33,689 bases of DNA, taken from Ammonifex sp. (lineage in GTDB: Bacteria > Bacillota > Desulfotomaculia > Desulfotomaculales > DYER01). Every line of letters starts with the position of its first letter. Within the stretch, counting starts at the first letter, position 1. The stretch is from positions 1-33,689 of the forward strand of contig DYER01000108.1 of the NCBI GenBank assembly GCA_020725605.1, given 5' to 3'. The notes under the pieces are model-generated. The model was not told the DNA's origin. It ran no database searches and was given only the letters and a program-made list of their open reading frames with translations. Shown here piece by piece: positions 15,995 to 24,284 of the stretch. The position numbers and the translations under genes are program-made.

Positions 15995-16020
15995 GGCCGC
16001 CTCTCCTTGTGGCGGCCTTT
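15995..16020 (+). terminator. Probable terminator after the FtsA-like gene
   Basis: A perfect 7-bp stem (GGCCGCC / GGCGGCC) with a 9-base loop is followed by only three T. It marks the boundary between backbone genes and the CRISPR-Cas locus. The weak T tract lowers confidence. Confidence 0.5.
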
Positions 16021-16188
16021 CCCGGACCATGGGCGTCCGGGAGAAGCCGGGCTCGGGTCCGGCGTCCCGCCGGCGCAATGTGGGCCGCGAGTCAGCCGGT
16101 CCCGCCGCAGTACGTCCGCAAGACGCGGAGGAATCTTCTCTCCGCAGGACGGGCGGGCCTGTTCCAGGGAGGGAGTGCGGGGCGTGAA

Positions 16189-17193
16189 ATGGAAATGACA
16201 GTTGTGCCGTGTCCCGACGGCTTCTTCCTCAGCCGGTACGAGGTGACCCTTGAGGCGGGCCCCGGGGGTCTGCACCTGCCGCCCTACAAGGGGTCCTCCC
16301 TGCGCGGCGGCCTGGCCCGCTCCTTTCGACGCCTGGTGTGCGGCCGGCCCGAGGCCGAATGCCGCGCCTGCCTTTTGCGCCACAACTGCCCCTACGCCCT
16401 GGTATTCGAGAGCGGCCCGCCCCCGGACTCCGAGGTACTGCGTCTCTACGAGAGCGTGCCGCGGCCCTTCGTCCTGGAGCCCCCCTGGGACGGGCGCACC
16501 ACCTACGACCCCGGCGACCGGCTGGCCTTCGGCCTGACCCTGGTCGGCCGCGCGGTGCAGCTTTTGCCCTATTTCATCGTCAGCCTGGAGGAGTGGGGCC
16601 GCTTCGGCCTGGGCCGGGGCCGGCGGCCCTTCGCCATGGTCGAGGTGGCGGCCCTCAATCCCCTCACCGGAGACCGGGAAGTCGCTTTTTGCGCCCCGGA
16701 GCGCACGGTGCGCGACCCCGGGTGGGTGGTGCAGGCCGAGGACCTTTGGGAAGAATCCTCCGGCCCGCCGGAGACGGAATGCACCCTGGAATTCCTGACC
16801 CCCGTGCGGGTGCTCCACGAGGGACGCCTCGTGGCGCGGCCCGAGTTCCACGTCCTGATCCGCAACCTGCTGCGGCGCGTCTCGGCCCTTTATTATTTCT
16901 ACCACGGCCGGGCCTACGAGGCGGATTTCGCGGAGATCATACGGCGGGCCGCCGCGGTGGAACTGGTCCGGGACCTCACCATGTGGGTCGACTGGGAGCG
17001 CTACTCCGGCCGCCAGGACCGCCGCATGAAAATGGGGGGCTTCGTGGGACGCGCCGTCTACCGGGGCCCCATCGCCGCCTTCCGGGGTCTCTTGCGCCTG
17101 GGCGAACTGATCCACCTGGGCAAGGGCGCGGTCTTCGGCCTGGGCAAGGTGCGCCTGTCCCCCGGCCGACCGGGCTCCCCGCCGCGGTCCTAG
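16189..17193 (+). CDS. cas6: CRISPR pre-crRNA endoribonuclease Cas6 (RAMP, cysteine-cluster type)
   Basis: Cas6 cuts the repeat RNA to give crRNAs with an 8-nucleotide repeat-derived 5' tag. The 334-residue product matches the Cas6 RAMP group with a C-terminal PF10040-like domain. Residues 31-48 contain the conserved PPYKGSSLRGGLARSFRR. A four-cysteine cluster follows (C51, C58, C61, C67), probably a zinc site. The C-terminal glycine-rich RAMP loop GAVFGLGKVRL is present. The ATG at 16189 gives the family-like start; the frame is open back to 16009 but non-conserved. GGGAGGGAG lies upstream. A GC-rich hairpin (17194-17215, no T tract) follows the stop. It is the first gene of the locus, separated from the other cas genes by relics. 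Confidence 0.88.
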   Translation: MEMTVVPCPDGFFLSRYEVTLEAGPGGLHLPPYKGSSLRGGLARSFRRLVCGRPEAECRACLLRHNCPYALVFESGPPPDSEVLRLYESVPRPFVLEPPWDGRTTYDPGDRLAFGLTLVGRAVQLLPYFIVSLEEWGRFGLGRGRRPFAMVEVAALNPLTGDREVAFCAPERTVRDPGWVVQAEDLWEESSGPPETECTLEFLTPVRVLHEGRLVARPEFHVLIRNLLRRVSALYYFYHGRAYEADFAEIIRRAAAVELVRDLTMWVDWERYSGRQDRRMKMGGFVGRAVYRGPIAAFRGLLRLGELIHLGKGAVFGLGKVRLSPGRPGSPPRS

Positions 17194-17507
17194 CCCCCGG
17201 CCCGGCGTCCGGGGGCCTTCCGCCAAATGGTGTCACTGCCTCCCGCTTTGCCTTACGCCTTCGGGCCTTCGGTACCCGTGGCACCCTGCCACCGGAGGCA
17301 GTTGATACCCGGTCCTTGTCCGTAAACCAGCTGGCCGAGGCCGAAGTCAATGTGGCGGGTTCAGGCTCTACATCATCCAGTTTGAGGAAGACCGAATAAA
17401 ACTGAGATTGCGAAGATAATGATGGACAGCCATCAGTACAATAACCCCTGAGTAAGGGCTGAGTTAGTGAATCGCGGATTGGTCGGAGGCGAAGGGGCGC
17501 GAACCGG
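17194..17507 (+). repeat. Relic zone with imperfect inverted repeat, no gene
   Basis: About 310 bp hold no supported gene. An imperfect inverted repeat (GGTGTCACTGCCTCC at 17229-17243 and GGAGGCAGTTGATACC at 17294-17309) flanks about 50 bp. After about 17350 the sequence is clearly more AT-rich than its surroundings (for example 17395-17440). It could be the scar of a small mobile element or the end of a deletion, but I find no transposase similarity or target duplication. Confidence 0.35.
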
Positions 17508-17513
17508 CGCGAA

Positions 17514-17757
17514 AGGATTCTGGGCGGACTGTTGGGCGTGGTCGTGGGCGATGCCCTGGGAGTGCCGGTGGAATAACCTCGGCGGCGATTCCGACACCAC
17601 CGGAGCCGTGGCCGGCGGCCTCGCGGGCGTTTGTTACGGCTACCGCTCGATACCCGATGGCTGGCTGCAACAGCTGGCACGGTTCGGGGATATTCTGGGC
17701 CTGGCAGAGCGCTTTGCGGCGTTGCCGGTCTTCGAACCCGGCACGGACTCCACGTGA
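17514..17757 (+). pseudogene. ADP-ribosylglycohydrolase remnant with internal deletion
   Basis: Two pieces of an ADP-ribosylglycohydrolase (DraG/MacroD-unrelated ARH family, normally about 250-350 residues) lie side by side in different frames. At 17514-17573 the frame reads RILGGLLGVVVGDALGVPVE then stop, the family N-terminus. From 17572, in another frame, comes NNLGGDSDTTGAVAGGLAGV followed by CYGYRSIPDGWLQQLAR, the C-terminal metal-binding GGDSDT motif and following helix. Roughly two hundred residues between them are missing, so the gene has collapsed by deletion. No start codon with a ribosome binding site is evident. ARH enzymes remove ADP-ribose from proteins or nucleic acids and often occur in defence neighbourhoods. 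The remnant is certainly non-functional. Confidence 0.85.
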
Positions 17758-17956
17758 AGACCGGCCTCGACCGAGGAACCGCCCGATGGACCTCTTCCCG
17801 GGGAGGCCCGCGATGTGGGAGGTTTTTTCCGGAAGACAGTTCCGCCACCGGCCGGCTCGAAGCCACGGCCCGGTTCTTCCGTATTCGGCTCCATCAACCC
17901 GTAGCGCGCGTCTCCCTGGGCACCTTCCGGCTGGAATTGCTATTTTGCGGCAGGAA

Positions 17957-17985
17957 TTTACAAGCGAACGTAGTAATACCATAAA
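17957..17985 (+). promoter_or_regulatory. Candidate promoter for cas1
   Basis: TTTACA (17957-17962) and CATAAA (17980-17985) are 17 bp apart in a local AT-rich patch, 26 bp before the cas1 GTG. It would make cas1 transcription independent of cas6. The 250 bp between the hydrolase relic and cas1 contain no gene. Confidence 0.4.
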
Positions 17986-18010
17986 CAGCATTTGGTCGGG
18001 ATGTGGGCCC

Positions 18011-19018
18011 GTGCACCTGGTGGTGGATCAGTACGGAGTCTTCCTGGGCAAGAAGAGCGAGCGCCTGGTGGTGCGCGATCAGAACAGGGTCACCCAGGAG
18101 GTCCCCCTGCGCCAGCTGGAGCAGATCACGGTGGCCGGGGGCGGCATTTCCCTTTCCGCGGACCTCATTCGCGAGTGCGTGGAGCGGGGCATCCAGATCA
18201 ATTTTCTGACCTCGGGCGGGCGGCCCTACGCCAAGATCACCTCTCCCATGACCACCGGCACGGTGGCCACCCGGCGCGAGCAGATCTTAGCCTACCTGGA
18301 CGAGCGGGGCGTGACCCTGGCCAAGGCCTTCGTGGACGGCAAGCTGCGGAACCAGGCCGCGGTGTTGAAGTACTTTGCGAAATACCGCAAGACTGCGGAC
18401 CCGGCCACCTACGGGGTGCTGCAGGACGTGGTCGAAGAGATGGAAAGGACACGCGCCGAACTCGACGGCATTACGGGCCCGTGCATCGACGAGGTGCGCG
18501 GGCCCCTTTTTGCCGTGGAGGGCCGCGCGGCCCAGGCCTACTGGAAAGGGGTCCAGGCTCTGATCGGGCAGCGCGTTGACTTCGAAGGCCGCGAGCGCCG
18601 CGGGGCCACGGACCCGGTCAACTCGGCCCTGAACTACGGTTACGGCATCCTCTACGCCCAGGTGTGGGGTGCCGTCATCCTGGCCGGGCTGGAGGCCTTT
18701 GCCGGATTCCTGCACACGGACCGGCCGGGCAAGCCCAGCCTCGTCCTGGACCTCACGGAAGAATTCCGGGCCCAGGTGGTGGACCGCCCGGTCATAGCCA
18801 TGATCACCAAAGGGACGGCCATCGAAATGGAGGGCGAAAGGCTCACGGAGGGGGCGCGCCGGGGCGTGGCCGAGCGGGTCCTGGAGCGGCTGGAAGATCA
18901 CCACACGGTGGAAGGGAAGAAACTCACCCTGCGCGCCGTCATCCAGCGCCAGGCCCGCCTCGTCGCGGCCTTCGTGCGCGGGGAGGACAAGTACAAGCCC
19001 TGGGTGGGAGGGTGGTGA
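18011..19018 (+). CDS. cas1: CRISPR adaptation integrase Cas1
   Basis: Cas1 is the metal-dependent integrase that, with Cas2, inserts new spacers at the leader end of the array. The 335-residue protein has the N-terminal beta domain (HLVVDQYGVFLGKKSERLVV) and the all-helical catalytic domain. The metal ligands are present: E170 in VEGRAAQAYW, H235 in FLHTDRPGKPSLVLDL, and the acidic pair D247/E250. The sequence NSALNYGYGILYAQVWGAV is typical of type I-B/III Cas1. The GTG at 18011 is preceded by a weak GGGATGTGGG; the frame is open upstream but unlike Cas1. Unusually, cas2 and cas4 lie about 11.7 kb downstream rather than adjacent. Length is normal and no frameshift is seen. Confidence 0.95.
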   Translation: MHLVVDQYGVFLGKKSERLVVRDQNRVTQEVPLRQLEQITVAGGGISLSADLIRECVERGIQINFLTSGGRPYAKITSPMTTGTVATRREQILAYLDERGVTLAKAFVDGKLRNQAAVLKYFAKYRKTADPATYGVLQDVVEEMERTRAELDGITGPCIDEVRGPLFAVEGRAAQAYWKGVQALIGQRVDFEGRERRGATDPVNSALNYGYGILYAQVWGAVILAGLEAFAGFLHTDRPGKPSLVLDLTEEFRAQVVDRPVIAMITKGTAIEMEGERLTEGARRGVAERVLERLEDHHTVEGKKLTLRAVIQRQARLVAAFVRGEDKYKPWVGGW

Positions 19019-19367
19019 GGCGGGTGTTGCCGCGTCGCGGGTGCCCCCTCACGGAGCGAGACGACGCGAAGGAAGTGGAGGGTAGTCATGGGAAAGAATT
19101 TTCCCCCATCTCAGCAGAGTGAAGGTACATCGCAGTGCGTTGTGCTACACTGAAAGCAAGGTGCGCGGCATGCCAGGGGTTGGTGGGCTGACCGGGATGA
19201 ACCTTTGTGGGGCGATCGACGGGCGGTTCCGCACGCCCCCCGCTACTGGAGGGGCGGCAAGATCGGGTGCCGGGATCGCGGGTCCCACGGCAACTGCGCT
19301 CGGCACCAACGGGATTTTCGTGGCCAACGGCGCCGGTCTACCTGGGCGATCAGCGGTGTGAGGGTCG
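19019..19367. other. Intergenic stretch after cas1, no gene supported
   Basis: About 350 bp separate cas1 and the next gene. Short open frames here have no family-like features. There is an imperfect hairpin around GGGAAAGAATTTTCCC (19090-19105). An isolated ACTGAAAG at 19149-19156 equals the last eight bases of the CRISPR repeat. Without a matching upstream repeat part, this is likely chance. Confidence 0.4.
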
Positions 19368-20342
19368 ATGGGTGGGAACGTTCCCTTGCTAGTCCTGGTG
19401 TTTCTTGCGCTGACGACGGGTCTTGTTATCTGGTGGGTGGTGCGCCGCCGGCGCCTGGCGCCGTATGCGCATGCCCTCCAGCAGGCGCTGGCGGACGGAG
19501 AACTGTCCGAGGAAGAGTCCAGGAGCCTGGAGCAGCTGGCCGCAGAGTGCCGCCTATCCGAAGACGAACGGAAGCGGGCCGCCCAACTGGCCGTGCGCGA
19601 GCTCTTCGTCCGGATCACCGACGGGCTGCACCGCTTCGCGCGGCCGGCCTTCGACGACTGGCTCGCCCTGGGCCGGGAGCTGGGGTTGACCGAAGGCGAG
19701 GCTTTGGCCGCGGTCGCGCCCCACGCCCGGGAACTGGTACGCAACATGTACCGCCACGTGTACGTGCATGGGGAAACGGACCCCGGGTGGCGCGCGAGCA
19801 TCGAGGAGGCCCTGCAAACCCTCGGGCTGGACCCGGCGGAGTTTCGGAAAGAGCAGGAGCTGATGCGGCGCTTCCTGTTCCTGACGGACGTGCGGGCGGG
19901 TCGCCTGCCCGACGTGCCCGCGCCCATCATCCTGCAGCCCGGAGAGGTGTGCCATTGGGCGACCGGGTGCCGGCTACTTGAGGAACGGGTGGTGCGCCGG
20001 GAATACGTGGGCGGATCACGCGGAGTGAGCATTCGGCTCGCGAAGGGATTGTACTACCGGGTGGGCGGACACCGGGGCAGGGTGATCAGCGAGCGGGCCA
20101 TCGTACCGGTGGACGAGGGCGAACTGGTCATCACGAGCCGCCGGGTGGTCTTCAACGGCAGGGTGAGGACCCTCAGCGTACCGTACGGGAAACTCGTAGA
20201 TGTTCACGCGTACAGGGACGCCGTGGTACTGGCCCGGGCCGGCAAGAAGAAACCCGAGGCCCTGGCCGTGGACGACCCCGAACTCGTGGCCACCATCATC
20301 CGGGTCGCCGCCACCAGGGCACCGGCCCGGGCGGAGCGCTGA
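19368..20342 (+). CDS. Membrane-anchored protein with PH/GRAM-like C-terminal domain, function unknown
   Basis: I do not recognise a named family. The 324-residue protein has one N-terminal membrane segment (residues about 5-25) followed by RRRR, placing the rest in the cytoplasm. Residues 31-175 are helical and charged, with a TerB-like or EF-like rhythm (GELSEEESRSLEQLAAECRL). From about 185 to 310 is a beta-rich domain with the phrases ILQPGEVCHWATGC, EYVGGSRGVSIRLAKG and GELVITSRRVVFNG, resembling bacterial PH/GRAM or SHOCT-associated domains that bind membranes or proteins. The ATG at 19368 has GAGGG upstream. It lies between cas1 and cas8, in the same direction, followed by a second membrane gene. 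It could be a cargo gene or an ancillary defence component; neither can be shown from sequence. Confidence 0.6.
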   Translation: MGGNVPLLVLVFLALTTGLVIWWVVRRRRLAPYAHALQQALADGELSEEESRSLEQLAAECRLSEDERKRAAQLAVRELFVRITDGLHRFARPAFDDWLALGRELGLTEGEALAAVAPHARELVRNMYRHVYVHGETDPGWRASIEEALQTLGLDPAEFRKEQELMRRFLFLTDVRAGRLPDVPAPIILQPGEVCHWATGCRLLEERVVRREYVGGSRGVSIRLAKGLYYRVGGHRGRVISERAIVPVDEGELVITSRRVVFNGRVRTLSVPYGKLVDVHAYRDAVVLARAGKKKPEALAVDDPELVATIIRVAATRAPARAER

Positions 20343-20462
20343 CCTCGCCGGAGCCGCCGGCGGGGCTCGCAAGCGGGCCAAAGCGCCACTGGGGATGAGG
20401 CCGGTCTTGAGGGGCAAGCGTATGCCGGTGGCGGGGCCCTATCGGAAGGGTGGGCAGAAAAA

Positions 20463-20852
20463 GTGCCGGGACCGTGGTGGAGGTGGATCGGCCGTCTCGT
20501 GGGATACGCCATTCTGGCCGTGGTGGCCTCGCCGGCCCTGCTGGTCATGCTGCTGTTGCTGACGCTGCTGGTGGGTTCCGGCCTGGCCCTGCTCGGGCTC
20601 TTTTTGATACCGGCGGTGATCGTGTCCCAGCTGCTGCACGAGTGGGTGGGCCTGACGTTCTGGTGCTGGATGATCCCCACCGGCCTCGGCGCGGTCCTCT
20701 TCTGGGTCTTCTTCCTGGCCTGGCTGTGGGACTCGGCCACCACGGGCTACGAAACCTCGGCAGCGCGCACCAGTTGCTCGCCCTGGTCCTGGCTCCTGGC
20801 CGGACTACTCCTGGGGCACTGGTGGTGGGGCGGGGACGGAGAGCAGGTGTAG
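20463..20852 (+). CDS. Small integral membrane protein, function unknown
   Basis: The 129-residue product has three to four hydrophobic segments: about residues 14-34, 35-57 and 66-90 (FWCWMIPTGLGAVLFWVFFLAW), with a weaker one near 107-120. A Trp-rich tail (GHWWWGGDGEQV) ends it. No catalytic motif or known family is visible. The start is GTG at 20463 with GAAGGGTGGG upstream. It follows the PH/GRAM-like gene by 120 bp and precedes cas8 by 136 bp, all on the same strand. The pair could act together at the membrane. Coding potential is supported by uninterrupted hydrophobic periodicity, but it is not proven to be expressed. Confidence 0.6.
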   Translation: MPGPWWRWIGRLVGYAILAVVASPALLVMLLLLTLLVGSGLALLGLFLIPAVIVSQLLHEWVGLTFWCWMIPTGLGAVLFWVFFLAWLWDSATTGYETSAARTSCSPWSWLLAGLLLGHWWWGGDGEQV

Positions 20853-20988
20853 GTTGGGGAGGGTATTGGAGGATAGGGGCGGTTATCGTGGGGCTGGGTG
20901 AAAGTATTGACTGTGGTGCTGCCAAACGGATGGAGTGGTTGGTGGTTCAGGACCATTCCTCGTTCGTAGTTCCGTGGGGTGATTTACC

Positions 20989-22425
20989 TTGATCCAGTAC
21001 ACAGGTCATCCGTTGGTTGACGTGGGGCTCGCTACCCTGGCGGCCTTCGCGGGGAAAACCGATCTTTGCGCCCTCACAGAGGAGGATCTGACAACTATTG
21101 CCGAATACATTCGCGAAAACTACGTAGTGAACCCGCTAAAGTCCTTCTTGACGGTCGCGTTTCCCAATTCCGGGTTCACGAATCCCGCCTTCGAAAAAAA
21201 GCCCGAAAAGCGTATCGAGTACGCAGAGCGGGTACTCAACGCCTGGCGTGGTAAAACCGACCTGCTAGGGGTTTCCTGCGTCTACACCGGGCGTCCCGCC
21301 GTATGGCGTGCCTTTCGTCAGCATGTCCCCATGCTCACCGGCGAAGACGTGATTAACTTCTACCCTTACGGAGTCGCCGGCCTGCCCCTATCAGGTGAGG
21401 CGTTACTTGCCATCCAGGCCTTTCCCCTGGGATGTGCCAAGGTGGAGGGCCGCTTGCTTGCAGTGCATGCGGACGATCCCGACCTTACCTACCGCTTTGC
21501 GCGGCGCTTTCTGGAGCAGAATCGTCGCGCAATACAGGCGGCGCAGCTGGCGGGGAGCAGCAAGCTTCCCGAAGCGCCGCACCGGGCGGCAACTTTGCTC
21601 CTAGAAACGCTGCTCGACATTGAAAAGGAGCGCTTGTCTAACACTGGTAACGGACAGGAACAGGCCGCTCCGGTCTCCGTTACCGCCTACCATTTGAGCA
21701 ACAGCGGCCAGGGAGTGGCGCTGGACATCTATCATTTGCCCCTCGAAATCTTGGATTTCTTGCGCTCGGTTCTGAGCGCACGCTATCGCGACGCGTGGGA
21801 CAAGATCAGGCAGCGGGGGTGGGAGATCGTCAAAGTAAAGCGTTCCAGGAAGGGCGACGCCGCCCAGGCAGAGCCCCGCTTCAACGTGCTCTACGAAGAC
21901 CTTTTCCAACTGCCCGAGCGGGCCGTACATTTTATCCGTTGTTATTTCCTGCGTACGCCGGTCAGGACAAGGCGACCCGGCGATCCTCGTGCTACTTATT
22001 CGTTCAAAAGTGAAGCGAGCTTGGTTTCATGGGGGCTGGTCGAGCTTTTTTTGAGGAAGGTGGTAAGGATGGAGCAACGGCGCATAGAGCAAATCCGCGA
22101 CCTCGGGGATACGCTTGCCGAGTATGTGTACCACGAGAACGATCGCCGCTTTTTCCAAACGTTCTTAACCGCGCGGCGCTACGAGAACCTCCGGGAGGCC
22201 CTCATCCGCGTCAGTGTGGCCCGGATCAAGAAGGGACAGCCTCCCCTGGTCACCTTCGACCCCTACATCGAGATCTTCGAGCACGGAGTGGACCTGCCGG
22301 ACGCAAACTGGCGCCTGATACGCGACCTCACGCTGATCCGCATGATCGAGCGCCTGTACCAGCTGGGCTGGATCCAGGCTCATGCGGAGGAATTGCCCGA
22401 ACCCGAGGAAGAAACCGGTCTATAA
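20989..22425 (+). CDS. cas8b: Type I-B Cascade large subunit Cas8b1 (Cst1-like)
   Basis: The large subunit of Cascade recognises the PAM and helps recruit Cas3. The 478-residue product resembles the Cst1 (Tneap subtype) family from its first residues: YTGHPLVDVGLATLAAFAGK, then the LTEEDLTTIAEYI helix and AFPNSGFTNPAFEKK. The C-terminal part (DANWRLIRDLTLIRMIERLYQLG) is the helical bundle. Cst1 families are described as carrying two CXXC motifs; none is present here, only single cysteines. The start is TTG at 20989 with GGGGTGAT upstream. It opens the effector operon, with cas7 14 bp downstream. Base composition is clearly less GC-rich than the backbone. Confidence 0.82.
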   Translation: MIQYTGHPLVDVGLATLAAFAGKTDLCALTEEDLTTIAEYIRENYVVNPLKSFLTVAFPNSGFTNPAFEKKPEKRIEYAERVLNAWRGKTDLLGVSCVYTGRPAVWRAFRQHVPMLTGEDVINFYPYGVAGLPLSGEALLAIQAFPLGCAKVEGRLLAVHADDPDLTYRFARRFLEQNRRAIQAAQLAGSSKLPEAPHRAATLLLETLLDIEKERLSNTGNGQEQAAPVSVTAYHLSNSGQGVALDIYHLPLEILDFLRSVLSARYRDAWDKIRQRGWEIVKVKRSRKGDAAQAEPRFNVLYEDLFQLPERAVHFIRCYFLRTPVRTRRPGDPRATYSFKSEASLVSWGLVELFLRKVVRMEQRRIEQIRDLGDTLAEYVYHENDRRFFQTFLTARRYENLREALIRVSVARIKKGQPPLVTFDPYIEIFEHGVDLPDANWRLIRDLTLIRMIERLYQLGWIQAHAEELPEPEEETGL

Positions 22426-22439
22426 AGGGGGTACTTCCG

Positions 22440-23522
22440 ATGGCTTTTGTAACCGGTCTTTTGCTGATCGACGCGCCGGCCTCGGCCCTGAACAACCTGG
22501 GACTGATGGAGGGAACCATGACCGACAATGCCGTAGGGGTGAAGTTCATTCGCACGCGCGAAGGAGCTTACCCGTACGTTTCGGCCCAGGCTTTCCGCTA
22601 CTGGTTGCGGCGCACCCTGGAACGCGGCCCCTGGGGCTGGCAGGCCGCACCCATTTACAGGGAACAAAAGGTGGCCTACACCGACGCGAATCCCATCCGG
22701 TGGTGGGACGACGACCTCTTCGGGTACATGCGGGCACCGTCGACCAGAGCTTCCGCAGTGGCGGCACGCGAGGCCGACGCAGCGGCAGAAGAGCTGACGC
22801 CGGTTACGGAAACAGTGACGCGTGCGTCCCCCTTCCGCGTCAGTACACTGGTAGCCATTGCGCCCGTCCGCCTCGTGAATGATTTTGGAGTCATGGCACG
22901 CCACGAAGGCGACCCGGTACCCCACGAGCACCAGTTCTACCGGGCGACCCTCCAGGGGCTTTTCTCCCTGGACCTACATGCCGCCGGAACCTTCAGCTAC
23001 CGCGACAAGACGGGCTACCTCAATCTGGACGAAGAGCGGTTGAAGGAGGCTCGGCGCCTGAACTTGGAGGAACTGCCCGGCGAAAAGGCCTACCGCCTCC
23101 CGCAAGACGAGCGCATGCGCCGCATCACGGCCTTGCTCGAAGGGTTGGCGGCCCTTGAGGGTGGTGCCAAGCAGACGCTGCACTACACCGATGTGAGTCC
23201 CGACCTCGTCATGGTGGCCGTCACCAAGGGGGGTAACCACATCTTCGGTCATGTGATCGGCACCGACGAGTATCACCTTCCCGTCATAAAGGTCGAAGCC
23301 CTGCGGGAGTCCCTGTCCGTTTTCCGCGAGGAAATCCTTTCGCAGGTTCACATCGGATGGGTGCGGGGCTACCGTGACGAGGAGCGGGCACGCTTCGAGG
23401 CCGCCCTCGAGCGAGAAGACGGCCTGAAGCCCTGGAAGAACAAGATCGAGATCCGCCATCCACGCGAGGCACTACGGGCCCTGGCCCTGGAACTCCGGTC
23501 TCATCCGGAGTGGCTGGCATAA
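22440..23522 (+). CDS. cas7: Type I-B Cascade backbone subunit Cas7 (Cst2/DevR family)
   Basis: Cas7 subunits polymerise along the crRNA spacer to form the Cascade backbone. The 360-residue protein has the DevR/Cst2 N-terminus (FVTGLLLIDAPASALNNLG), the RAMP-type segment YPYVSAQAFRYWLRRTLE, and the central phrase FRVSTLVAIAPVRLVNDFGVMARHEG followed by HEHQFYRATLQGLFSLDL. These are conserved in the family. The ATG at 22440 follows AAAGGGGG with a 9-base gap. It is 14 bp after cas8 and 9 bp before cas5, a tight operon. Length is typical. No abnormality is seen. Confidence 0.92.
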   Translation: MAFVTGLLLIDAPASALNNLGLMEGTMTDNAVGVKFIRTREGAYPYVSAQAFRYWLRRTLERGPWGWQAAPIYREQKVAYTDANPIRWWDDDLFGYMRAPSTRASAVAAREADAAAEELTPVTETVTRASPFRVSTLVAIAPVRLVNDFGVMARHEGDPVPHEHQFYRATLQGLFSLDLHAAGTFSYRDKTGYLNLDEERLKEARRLNLEELPGEKAYRLPQDERMRRITALLEGLAALEGGAKQTLHYTDVSPDLVMVAVTKGGNHIFGHVIGTDEYHLPVIKVEALRESLSVFREEILSQVHIGWVRGYRDEERARFEAALEREDGLKPWKNKIEIRHPREALRALALELRSHPEWLA

Positions 23523-23531
23523 GATGGAGGG

Positions 23532-24284
23532 ATGGCGATGGAGGTACTGAAGGTGGTGGCGGAGGGGCTCACGACCTCCTTCCGCTACCCCCACTTCATG
23601 CAGGGTGTGCAGCCAACCTACAACATGCCGCCCCCGGCAACGCTTTACGGTCACATCTGCAGTGTCCTTGGGGAATGGTTCGATCCCGCGCATGTACGGT
23701 TTGCCGTTCACTTTACCTTTCAGGGGCGTTTCGAGGAAGTCGAACACACCCATGTCTTGCGGCCCGCAACCGGAAGACTTCCCGGAATGAATGTCCCCAA
23801 GGCTCTGGAGGGGGAGGTTAACCCGTTCCGGCGCACCATTCTTTTCCGTCCCCGGCTGGTCCTTTACCTGAACCGGCCGGAGTGGGCTGCCGCCTTCCGC
23901 AGCCCCCGCTATCCCGTGGCCCTGGGAAGGTCCCAGGATCTCTTCACTTATCGCAGTGTGGAGGTCGTTCGACTTCAATTGGCCGACCACGCTTACCTGG
24001 AACACACCCTCGCCCCGTATGATCTAGTACGTTACACGGCGCAAGGGATTGTGGTTTTGATGCCGCGTTTCCTGGATTACGCCAATAACAGGTTTCCTTC
24101 CTTTGGGCGTTACGTGGTTCTTCACCGGCGGGTTCATACCGGAGAATTCTTGCGCTACCAGGGAGAACCGGCACCGGCGTTTTGGGTCGACCCCACGTCG
24201 CCCGAAATCCGAGGGGATCGCTTGGGGTTGATGTTCCACCGGTGGGTGGGAGAAGATGAACGACTCGGACTGCAAGTGCCCTGA
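23532..24284 (+). CDS. cas5: Type I-B Cascade subunit Cas5
   Basis: Cas5 caps the 5' repeat-derived tag of the crRNA in Cascade. The 250-residue product shows the RAMP start SFRYPHFMQGVQPTYNMPPP followed by TLYGHICSVLG, characteristic of the Cas5t group. Glycine-rich elements are seen near EGEVNPFRRTILFRPRLVLYL. The ATG at 23532 has GATGGAGGGATG upstream. It overlaps cas3 by 29 bp, indicating translational coupling. In type I-B Cas5 has no RNase activity because Cas6 does the processing, which fits the presence of cas6 upstream. Confidence 0.92.
   Translation: MAMEVLKVVAEGLTTSFRYPHFMQGVQPTYNMPPPATLYGHICSVLGEWFDPAHVRFAVHFTFQGRFEEVEHTHVLRPATGRLPGMNVPKALEGEVNPFRRTILFRPRLVLYLNRPEWAAAFRSPRYPVALGRSQDLFTYRSVEVVRLQLADHAYLEHTLAPYDLVRYTAQGIVVLMPRFLDYANNRFPSFGRYVVLHRRVHTGEFLRYQGEPAPAFWVDPTSPEIRGDRLGLMFHRWVGEDERLGLQVP

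Noticed and set aside
15898-17226. A 442-codon minus-strand open frame opposite cas6
   Set aside because: It is antisense to a clear Cas6, low in hydrophobic periodicity and without recognisable motifs.
16338-17399. A 353-codon plus-strand frame overlapping cas6 and the relic zone
   Set aside because: It is an Arg/Pro/Gly-rich alternative frame of cas6 that only by chance stays open into the downstream relic DNA.
19119-19361. An 80-codon open frame between cas1 and the PH/GRAM-like gene
   Set aside because: It has no ribosome binding site and no conserved pattern, and it overlaps the next gene's upstream signals.
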